Shown piece after piece: positions 7,291-12,855 of a stretch of 12,855 bases of DNA. Under the pieces are notes generated by a model. The model saw only the letters and a program-made list of their open reading frames with translations. It was not told the DNA's origin and searched no databases. Position 1 is the stretch's first letter. The number at the start of each line of letters is the position of its first letter. Source of the stretch: an uncultured bacterium. GTDB taxonomy: Bacteria > Bacillota > Clostridia > Lachnospirales > Lachnospiraceae. The position numbers and the translations under genes were made by a program. Where the stretch lies: contig CAMNLO010000015.1 of the NCBI GenBank assembly GCA_946543095.1, forward strand, positions 1 to 12,855, in the 5' to 3' direction.

Positions 7291-8242
7291 AGAGATTCTC
7301 CGAACCCACCACCAGATATTCCACCTGCTCGGGCTTCACTGAAAAACTGGTCTTATACTCCACCTGGGAAGCCAGGGCCTGCACCGCCTGATACCCCATC
7401 ATAAAGGCATTGGGCACCACAAGCCTCCGGATGATCCCCTGCTCCAGATAATACAGGTTCTTTGCGGAGCCCCCCACGCCGAAAAAGGGAGGAATGTCCA
7501 CCGGGGCCTGATCGGACGCCTTCCGCTCCGAAAGAAAGGCTGCCGCGGTGTCCGTTTCCGCATCTCCCACAGCCACCAGGGCATCCATACCCTCCTCGTA
7601 CAGCTCTCTCTCCAGAAGGGAGGGAAGGCCCTTTAAGGAAGCGGACAGCACAAAGACCTCCGCTCCCGCTTCCTGCAGCGTCTCTCTTAACCCGGCCATG
7701 CGGCTCTGTCTTGCCCGCTGTCTCCCATGGCCCACTAACACCACCACCCTGGGGGCAGTCTTTCCTCTCACATACACAAGGACCTCGTTTGCCAGGCTTT
7801 CCCCCAGGGAGTAGTCATCCGATGTGACGGCTGGATACACCCCCTCCTGGGAGATATCGGACTCCAGCAATAGAAGCTGGGTCCGGCCGGAAAACTGCTC
7901 CAGAACCTCAAACATATCGTCGGAGGACACGGGCTGCAGCAGGATCCCCTGGGCCCCCTGGGAAAGCTCCTCCTCCATGAGCCTCCGTTCATCCGTGGCG
8001 GACAACAGCTCCGTGCGGGGGTAGTTTAAGATACAGCCGTTGTCCTTGGCCGCCTGCTCCATCCCCGCCTTGATGCCCGCCAGGCGGTCGTCATCGCTCT
8101 CCTCCAGGATCACGGAAAGCCTGATCCTCGGTTTCTCCTCATTGCTTTCCCTGCGCAGATAGATCAAAAGTGCCACCAGCAGAATGGTGAAGAGCATGAT
8201 CCCCAGTATCAGGGGTTTATGATTTCTGATCCTTTGCTGCAT
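7247..8242 (-). CDS. Membrane-anchored periplasmic-binding-fold protein, probable sugar sensor partner of the kinase
   Basis: This 331-residue protein has one N-terminal membrane helix (about 10-28) flanked by basic residues and no lipobox Cys, so it is held by an uncleaved anchor with the rest outside. The outside part has the LacI/RbsB-like type 1 binding-protein pattern: a first strand (RLSVILEESDDDRLAGIKAG, 41-60), the GAQGILLQPVS element at 97-107, VVVLVGHGR at 166-174, DALVAVGD at 220-227, and a C-terminal ENLYDEENQKVLFP stretch. I recall this ending from kinase-linked sensory binding proteins. The start at 8242 is chosen because AGGGAG precedes it and the membrane helix then lies at the usual place; the frame is open further upstream inside the kinase gene. 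It overlaps the kinase gene by 26 bases and the MglB-like gene by 44. The ligand is unknown. Confidence 0.87.
   Translation of the reverse strand: MQQRIRNHKPLILGIMLFTILLVALLIYLRRESNEEKPRIRLSVILEESDDDRLAGIKAGMEQAAKDNGCILNYPRTELLSATDERRLMEEELSQGAQGILLQPVSSDDMFEVLEQFSGRTQLLLLESDISQEGVYPAVTSDDYSLGESLANEVLVYVRGKTAPRVVVLVGHGRQRARQSRMAGLRETLQEAGAEVFVLSASLKGLPSLLERELYEEGMDALVAVGDAETDTAAAFLSERKASDQAPVDIPPFFGVGGSAKNLYYLEQGIIRRLVVPNAFMMGYQAVQALASQVEYKTSFSVKPEQVEYLVVGSENLYDEENQKVLFPIMQ
7298..7301 (-). promoter_or_regulatory. Ribosome binding site of the MglB-like gene, inside the preceding gene
   Basis: GGAG lies 7 bases before the ATG at 7290, within the last codons of the preceding binding-protein gene. 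The gene thus has its own initiation signal despite the 44-base overlap. Confidence 0.6.
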
Positions 8243-10043
8243 ATCTCCCTTTTTCCAGCGCCTCCAGGTTTTCTTCCGTGGCTTCCACCGCCGGCATCCG
8301 GATCCGTACCTTTGTGCCCTCATCCGGGCGGCTTTCGATGGTCACTCCGTAGGGATCCCCGAAGCGCAGATGGATCCTCTCATGGACATTGCTTAAGCCC
8401 ACGCCGGAGCCCCTGGTGCGGACCCGTTTACGGTCCTTCAGAATACTCTTAGCCATCTCCTCCGTCATTCCCATGCCTTCGTCAATGACCTCCAGGATCA
8501 CATCCTCTCCCTGAAGATATCCCTTAACAAGGATCAGCCCGTCATCGCCGTATTCCTCCGTGCCGTAGTTGATGGCGTTTTCCAGCAGGGGCTGCAGCAC
8601 CAGCTTCACTGTGATCCTGGAAAGAATGGCCTCGTCGATATCAAATTCCGTCCGGAACCGGTCCTTGAACCGGACCTTCTGGATATCCATATAGTTTTTC
8701 GCATGGGTGATCTCGTTCGCAATGGGGATCATGGTCTTTCCGCCGCTTAAGGAAATGCGGAGCAGAGATGCCAGCCTTGTTACCATGAACACCGCTTCTT
8801 CATTCTTTTCCCCTTCGATCATCCAGACGATGGAATCCAGGGTGTTATAGAGGAAATGGGGATTGATCTGGCTTTGCAGGGCGTCCAGCTCGTTCTTGCG
8901 CTTCTCCTCCTGCTCTTCCACGATCTCATCCATAAGCCTTCTGATCTCACTGACGGCACTCCTAAGCGTCCTGCCCAGATGCTCTGTTTCCAGGGAGCCT
9001 CCGATATAAATATCCTCAGGCTTTAAATTGCCTCCCTCCAGTCCTCCCACGGATTCCTCCAGCCGCTGCAGGGGAGATGCGATCAGGCCCGATACGATGC
9101 CGTTGATAAAGGCGGCGGCGACGATGCTCAGGGTCATAAGGAGCACCACGAAAAGCCGCAGATCCAGAAGTCCCGACCGGAAGGCGGAAAGAGGCACGAC
9201 ACTGATGAGCTTCCACCCGGTGTAGCTGACGGTCTTTACCGTGATCAGGCGCTTTTCCCCCAGAAAGCTTAAGGTGGTGGAACCGTCCGGAAGGGCAGCC
9301 TCCTCCAGGTTGTTTTCGGAAAACAGCTTTGTATTGATCAGATTCTGCCGGGGATGGTAGATGATCTCCCCTTCCCTGCTCACCAGATACACATAGGTCT
9401 TGGAGGTGTCGGAATTGAGCTTGGAAAAGATCCTGCCGATGCTGGCGTAATCCAGATCCACTAAAAGCACACCCATGGAGGTCTTTCCTTCTCTGGTCAG
9501 GTCCACCTCCCTGCTTAAGGAGATCACCCAGTCATAGCGGTAGGAATGGTTTTCAAACAGATTCTGCACATGGGGCATAGAGAAATGAAGGTTTTCGGTC
9601 TTGAAAAAGGCCTCCTTGAACCAGCCCTGCTCGCTGACTGCCGCATTGGGCTTCACAAGGGATAAGGGCACCGCGGACAGAAGCTCTCCCCGGGAGGAGA
9701 AGCAGGCAATGCTCAAAAGAGAGTCCTTATTGGCCTCATAGAGAAGGTTCATCTCCCTGTCCATGGAATCCGTGGAGAAATCCATTTCCTTGATGACCGT
9801 GTAATACAGCGCGTCGGAGACCCGGCGCATATTCCGCAGATAGTTTTCCAGATCCAGGGCCGTCTCCTCCAGAAGCACCTCCCGGTCCTGGATCGTCATG
9901 GTCTCCATACGGGAAAGGGACCGCTCGTAGATCCCCAGCCCCAAAAAGACCATGCTGAAAACGCTCACCACCGTAAAGATCAGGGTGATGGCTTCCCTGA
10001 CGGGATAGGAAAATCCGGTTCTCTTCCCTGACGTCTCCTGCAT
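8217..10043 (-). CDS. YesM/LytS-type sensor histidine kinase
   Basis: This 608-residue sensor kinase has a membrane helix at about 18-38, an extracytoplasmic Cache-like sensor (about 45-290, ending in the typical SYTGWKLISVVP), a second helix at about 296-319, a HAMP linker, and a histidine kinase core of the YesM family. The phospho-acceptor is H396 in QINPHFLYNTLDS. The ATPase part holds the N box LLENAINYG (487-494 region), DEGMGM (521-526) and GSGVGL (545-550). All catalytic elements look intact. The ATG at 10043 overlaps the stop codon of the upstream AlaX gene as TAATG, which implies coupled translation. A GTG at 10061 would add 6 residues but has AGGA directly abutting it. YesM kinases normally pair with an AraC-type response regulator; none is encoded in this window. 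The two binding proteins immediately downstream are the likely ligand-sensing partners. Confidence 0.94.
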   Translation of the reverse strand: MQETSGKRTGFSYPVREAITLIFTVVSVFSMVFLGLGIYERSLSRMETMTIQDREVLLEETALDLENYLRNMRRVSDALYYTVIKEMDFSTDSMDREMNLLYEANKDSLLSIACFSSRGELLSAVPLSLVKPNAAVSEQGWFKEAFFKTENLHFSMPHVQNLFENHSYRYDWVISLSREVDLTREGKTSMGVLLVDLDYASIGRIFSKLNSDTSKTYVYLVSREGEIIYHPRQNLINTKLFSENNLEEAALPDGSTTLSFLGEKRLITVKTVSYTGWKLISVVPLSAFRSGLLDLRLFVVLLMTLSIVAAAFINGIVSGLIASPLQRLEESVGGLEGGNLKPEDIYIGGSLETEHLGRTLRSAVSEIRRLMDEIVEEQEEKRKNELDALQSQINPHFLYNTLDSIVWMIEGEKNEEAVFMVTRLASLLRISLSGGKTMIPIANEITHAKNYMDIQKVRFKDRFRTEFDIDEAILSRITVKLVLQPLLENAINYGTEEYGDDGLILVKGYLQGEDVILEVIDEGMGMTEEMAKSILKDRKRVRTRGSGVGLSNVHERIHLRFGDPYGVTIESRPDEGTKVRIRMPAVEATEENLEALEKGRYAAKDQKS

Positions 10044-11212
10044 TACCGGCTGATGAACCACTCCTCAAGCTTTGCTTTGTCCGCTGTCAGCATTCCCTGG
10101 GTCATTTCGAAGGAGCCTCCGCCTCTGGCGCCGAAAGCCTGCTGCAGCTCCTTGTTGAGCGGCCTCACATCCCTGTTCGCTGCGCTTAAGATATAACGGC
10201 AGCCCTTTGCCGCATTGCCGCAAAGCACTAAAACAAAGCCGGAGGTCTTTTTCGTCAGAGCGTTTGCCAGCTCCCTTTGGGATACGGGGGAGAGCTCCTC
10301 CTCAAACAGGATCAGATTCCCTTCTCCTCCTTTGATCTGCTCTGCGCGCATCCCCACATAGCGCCGCTCTGAAAGGACCCGCTCCTGTTTCTCCTTCTCC
10401 AGCAAAAGCCCCTGCTTTTTTACTGCCTCCGCCGTTTCATCCGGCTTTGCGGAAAGAAGCGCTGAGATCTGCAGGCAGTTCTCCAGTTTCTTTTCGTAGT
10501 CCAGAAGGGCCCGCTTTCCGCAGACGATATGGAGTCTTATCCCTCCCTTGTATCGTTCGTGAGACAGGACCTTTAAAAGACCGATCTCCCCGGTGTTTCT
10601 GACATGAGGGGCGCAGCAGGCGCAGACATCCACGTCCTCTATGGAAACGATCCTCACAGCTCCTTGAATTTCCCTCTTGCTGCGGTAGTCAAGACTCTCA
10701 AGGACTTCAGGCGCTGGGTATTCCGCCTTCACCGTGAGATTCCTCCAGATGGCGCGGTTTGCCTCCAGCTCCAGAAACCGGACCTGTTCACGGGTCAGCT
10801 CCCCGTCATAATCCATGGTGGTCTCCTGGGAGCTTAACCGGAATCCAACATTATGTAAACCAAAATGGGAAAGGGCAAGACCGGAAAAGATATGCTCCCC
10901 CGTATGCTGCTGCATTTTGGAAAAGCGTTCCTCAAAATCAATGCTTCCCTCCACACTTTTCCCCACCTCTATGGGGGAGGCCAGATAATGGGTGATCACA
11001 TTGTTTTTGATATGCACATCCAATACGGGAATGCCGTCCAAAGCCCCCGAATCCGCGCTCTGTCCTCCCTCCTCGGGAAAAAACAGAGTCCGGTCCAGTA
11101 TCACGGCACAGGCCTTTTGCTTTCCCAGGAGGGTTTCCTCGCAGGAAAGCACCCTTCCCTGAAACTGCTCCTGATAGGCGTCAAGGTCATACAGCTTTAC
11201 GGTCTCATCCAT
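10043..11212 (-). CDS. Alanyl-tRNA editing protein, AlaX-L type with DHHA1 domain
   Basis: This 389-residue protein resembles the editing and C-terminal parts of alanyl-tRNA synthetase without its aminoacylation domain. It should hydrolyse Ser or Gly wrongly attached to tRNA(Ala) in the cytoplasm. An N-terminal beta-rich region with the FPEEGGQ motif (about 45-51) is followed by the zinc-binding editing site: HTGEH (H103, H107) and C-x-x-x-H (C199, H203, in CCAPH). A charged coiled-coil stretch lies at about 250-290. The C-terminal DHHA1-like domain ends with GARGGGSFEMTQG (361-373), like the C-Ala domain of AlaRS. The zinc ligands are all present, so it should be active. The start at 11212 has GAGG 6 bases upstream, located in the 13-base gap after the J-domain gene. 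An open frame from 11242 would overlap that gene and is not favoured. Confidence 0.92.
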   Translation of the reverse strand: MDETVKLYDLDAYQEQFQGRVLSCEETLLGKQKACAVILDRTLFFPEEGGQSADSGALDGIPVLDVHIKNNVITHYLASPIEVGKSVEGSIDFEERFSKMQQHTGEHIFSGLALSHFGLHNVGFRLSSQETTMDYDGELTREQVRFLELEANRAIWRNLTVKAEYPAPEVLESLDYRSKREIQGAVRIVSIEDVDVCACCAPHVRNTGEIGLLKVLSHERYKGGIRLHIVCGKRALLDYEKKLENCLQISALLSAKPDETAEAVKKQGLLLEKEKQERVLSERRYVGMRAEQIKGGEGNLILFEEELSPVSQRELANALTKKTSGFVLVLCGNAAKGCRYILSAANRDVRPLNKELQQAFGARGGGSFEMTQGMLTADKAKLEEWFISR

Positions 11213-11218
11213 TGCAAT

Positions 11219-11224
11219 CCTCTT
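11219..11224 (-). promoter_or_regulatory. Ribosome binding site deciding the AlaX start
   Basis: AAGAGG lies 6 bases before the ATG at 11212 and fits entirely in the 13-base gap after the J-domain gene stop codon. It supports this start over the in-frame codon at 11242. Confidence 0.65.
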
Positions 11225-11225
11225 G

Positions 11226-11996
11226 TTAAAACGGAATATCACCGCCGGGAGTCTGCTGCCCGGAGGGCTGCTGGTAATAGTGGTACGGATTATAGAGCCT
11301 GGGGCCTCCGCAGCAGCAGGTATTGCCGCAGCAGAGCATGTTGCAGGCCAGGTTTAAGAGGCACATCCGAAGGCACCAGGAGCTGCCCATAACGGACACA
11401 TTCCCGTAGGGCGCCCTGCGGCTCTCATACCGATAGCCGCCGTACTGGAGGGTACGCACCAGATTTTCATAGGTCACATTCCCGGGCTCCATGGAAAGGG
11501 CTGTCCTGGCGTGCTCCAAGGCCACCATATTATTGCCGATGCCCGCATTTGCCAGGGCGGAGAGATAATACCAGCGGGCGTTTCTGTCGGCGATGCCGGA
11601 GAGAACGTTCAGGGCTTCCCGGTAGTGGCGGCTGCGGATATAGTTTTCCGCGGCGTTTAAATGGACGGTGCGCTCATCCGTGGTGCCCTGGCTTCTTCCC
11701 GCATTGGTGTAGGCGCCGAAGGCCTCCCAGAAATCGTCGAAGCCCGTGCCGGAAAAGCCCCGATAGCCGCCGTAGCTTCCGGTGCTGCCATAGCCTCCGG
11801 TGCTGCCGGTCTCCCGCTGCTTCTGGATCAGCTCATAGGCCTGCTGGACCTGCTTGAACTTTTCCTCCGCCGCTTCCCTGTTGGGATTATTCAGATTGGC
11901 ATCGGGATGATATTTCCGGGACAGGGCCCTGTACGCCTTCCTGATCTCCTCCTCGCTGGCAGAGGGACTGACCCCCAGGACTTTATACGGATCCAT
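11226..11996 (-). CDS. J-domain protein with TPR-like region and Cys-rich C terminus
   Basis: This 256-residue protein starts with a complete J domain (about 2-65) holding the HPD motif at 30-32, so it should stimulate the ATPase of an Hsp70/DnaK. A Gly/Ser/Tyr-rich linker (about 63-85) follows. Residues about 108-185 form paired helices of TPR type ([17 protein letters not shown], then [13 protein letters not shown]), a likely protein-binding module. The C-terminal part carries a hydrophobic Cys-rich stretch (208-229) with eight Cys residues, and a polar Tyr/Pro/Gln tail. It lacks the zinc-finger and client-binding domains of DnaJ proper, so it is a specialised co-chaperone and not the general DnaJ. 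AGGAG lies 7 bases before the ATG. It overlaps the DUF5685 gene by 14 bases. The Cys cluster may bind metal or interact with the membrane; neither can be decided here. Confidence 0.9.
   Translation of the reverse strand: MDPYKVLGVSPSASEEEIRKAYRALSRKYHPDANLNNPNREAAEEKFKQVQQAYELIQKQRETGSTGGYGSTGSYGGYRGFSGTGFDDFWEAFGAYTNAGRSQGTTDERTVHLNAAENYIRSRHYREALNVLSGIADRNARWYYLSALANAGIGNNMVALEHARTALSMEPGNVTYENLVRTLQYGGYRYESRRAPYGNVSVMGSSWCLRMCLLNLACNMLCCGNTCCCGGPRLYNPYHYYQQPSGQQTPGGDIPF
11773..11807 (-). repeat. Two-copy 18-bp tandem repeat in the J-domain gene linker
   Basis: Two 17-base copies at 11773-11789 and 11791-11807 differ at one position and repeat with an 18-base period. They encode the six-residue period GSTGGY / GSTGSY in the Gly/Ser/Tyr linker. 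Copy number could vary between strains without shifting the frame. Confidence 0.6.
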
Positions 11997-12855
11997 GGCC
12001 CTTCTCCTTTTCTTTCCTTGCCTTCCTCTTTGCCTTTGCCCACTCGAACCGGGACCAGACGCCGGAATAGAGGATATTTCTTAACAGCTCCACTCCCATG
12101 ACGATGGGAAGATATTCAAAAGCTCTGGTGCATTCCGCCATCATCATGGTGAGGCACCCTGCCGTAAAATCGTCAAAATCCTCCTTCTCCTTCAGGCCGG
12201 CAAGGGGATTGAACAGACCCTTTTTTTCATCCTTTTCCAGATCCTCGTAGGCATCGCTTAAGAAGATGAATTTCCCGAGATAAAAGCCGACCCTTCTGAG
12301 GGGGTCGGACCAGCGGTCTTCCTCGTACACAAAGAGCTCGCTCATCAGCGCTCCGAAATACCCGGAGCTGATGTCCATGAGCTCCCTGGGCGTATCCCCC
12401 TCCCTGGTCTCCGCCTTTTCATAGGCGGAAAGGGCATCCAGATTCTTGACCACCGCATCCTGCTGCCTGGGATAGCGCTCCCCGATTGTTTCCGCCTTTT
12501 TCCTTAAGGCCTTCGAATAGAGAAGCTTCGCCCCGTTTTTCTCATCCTTCCAGTCATCCAGGCACTGGTAATAGGTCAGGAGCACATTCATTGCGGCTCC
12601 GTAGTCCGTGTAGAGATTCTGGTTCGTATAGTGGCGGTGAAGGGGATGGGTCAGACAGCGGATATAACCCTCCTTGTTCTCCGGCTCGTAAAGGCCTGTG
12701 AGCAGAAGAATCAGAAAGGTCATATCATAGGTTAAGGACAGCTGGCCGGACAGGCCGTAATGTTTGCGCAGGCTGTCGCACAGGCCGCAGTAATAGGTCT
12801 GATAGAGATCGAATTCCCGGAACTTCAGTTCCGGCTTGTTTACATTGACGTATCC
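11983..12855 (-). CDS. DUF5685 family protein, 5' end beyond the window
   Basis: The frame is open to the right edge and is not a gene starting at the internal ATG at 12723. Upstream codons continue as [20 protein letters not shown] and then [20 protein letters not shown], which matches my memory of the N terminus of DUF5685 proteins (usually MFGYV...). Probably only the first two or so codons are missing; 290 residues are visible. The family function is not known. The conserved CGLC motif near residue 25 resembles a metal or disulfide site. The rest is helical and rich in Asp, Glu and Tyr, including [19 protein letters not shown], a DxxxD-type acidic patch. The protein ends in a very basic tail ([16 protein letters not shown]). 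It overlaps the J-domain gene by 14 bases, and the pairing of these two genes suggests that they act together. Confidence 0.9.
   Translation of the reverse strand, partial: GYVNVNKPELKFREFDLYQTYYCGLCDSLRKHYGLSGQLSLTYDMTFLILLLTGLYEPENKEGYIRCLTHPLHRHYTNQNLYTDYGAAMNVLLTYYQCLDDWKDEKNGAKLLYSKALRKKAETIGERYPRQQDAVVKNLDALSAYEKAETREGDTPRELMDISSGYFGALMSELFVYEEDRWSDPLRRVGFYLGKFIFLSDAYEDLEKDEKKGLFNPLAGLKEKEDFDDFTAGCLTMMMAECTRAFEYLPIVMGVELLRNILYSGVWSRFEWAKAKRKARKEKEKGHGSV
12004..12008 (-). promoter_or_regulatory. Ribosome binding site of the J-domain gene
   Basis: AGGAG lies 7 bases before the ATG at 11996, inside the last codons of the DUF5685 gene. It supports independent initiation despite the 14-base overlap. 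Confidence 0.6.

Noticed and set aside
8243..8323. 27-codon N-terminal extension of the anchored binding protein
   Set aside because: It lies inside the kinase coding sequence, is dominated by Arg, Lys and Trp as expected of an out-of-frame reading, and would push the membrane anchor away from the N terminus.
10865..11392. 175-codon plus-strand open frame spanning the AlaX and J-domain genes
   Set aside because: It crosses the junction of two well-supported minus-strand genes and its translation shows no recognisable domain.
12486..12723. Treating the ATG at 12723 as the start of the rightmost gene
   Set aside because: The frame continues to the window edge with residues matching the conserved DUF5685 N terminus including CGLC, so the true start lies outside.
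1..12855. Mobile elements, CRISPR arrays, tRNA or rRNA genes
   Set aside because: I looked for repeated spacers, transposase or integrase motifs, terminal inverted repeats and tRNA-like folds and saw none. Only one short in-gene tandem repeat was found.

Overview
The window reads as chromosomal DNA from a Gram-positive Clostridia bacterium, most likely a Lachnospiraceae member. The reasons are the DUF5685 plus J-domain gene pair, a YesM/LytS-type sensor kinase paired with sugar-binding proteins, a Cache-HAMP-SpoIIE phosphatase, purine-rich ribosome binding sites and moderately GC-rich coding sequence. No rRNA, tRNA, insertion sequence, integrase or CRISPR array is visible. Coding density is very high and no gene-free stretch reaches 300 bases.

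Layout. (A) 1-3462, minus strand: a GNAT-type acetyltransferase reads leftward into an 811-residue soluble protein of unknown function. That gene is followed after only 6 bases by the first 15 codons of another gene, cut by the window edge. (B) 3463-3622: a compact divergent promoter region. A strong sigma-A-like promoter serves the acetyltransferase. Facing the other way, a perfect TATAAT lies 8 bases before the ATG of the phosphatase gene, which has no Shine-Dalgarno sequence, so its transcript may be leaderless. (C) 3623-6225, plus strand: a membrane-bound Cache-HAMP-PPM (SpoIIE/RsbU) phosphatase and, 5 bases later, a small unrecognised protein. (D) 6235-12855, minus strand: six tightly packed genes in the order DUF5685 protein (runs off the window), J-domain/TPR/Cys-rich protein, AlaX-type alanyl-tRNA editing protein, YesM-type histidine kinase, membrane-anchored sugar-binding-like protein, and MglB-like galactose/glucose-binding lipoprotein. 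Junctions are a 14-nt overlap, a 13-nt gap, a 1-nt TAATG overlap, a 26-nt overlap and a 44-nt overlap. Groups C and D converge with 9 bases between their stop codons.

How the genes may work together. The kinase and two binding proteins resemble the sugar-sensing modules of Clostridia, in which a periplasmic-binding-fold protein outside the membrane informs a YesM/LytS kinase (the XylFII-LytS system of Clostridium beijerinckii is the described precedent). Here the usual AraC-type response regulator and the MglA/MglC transporter genes are absent on both sides as far as the window shows, so the module looks like an orphan sensor fused to a housekeeping operon (protein folding, tRNA proofreading). 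The MglB-like lipoprotein keeps residues equivalent to all the sugar-contacting positions of E. coli MglB that I could align from memory. The phosphatase keeps its metal-binding motifs but has no anti-sigma kinase or STAS-domain partner beside it. The small coupled protein behind it is a candidate partner.

All family assignments come from reading motifs by eye. No database search was run.
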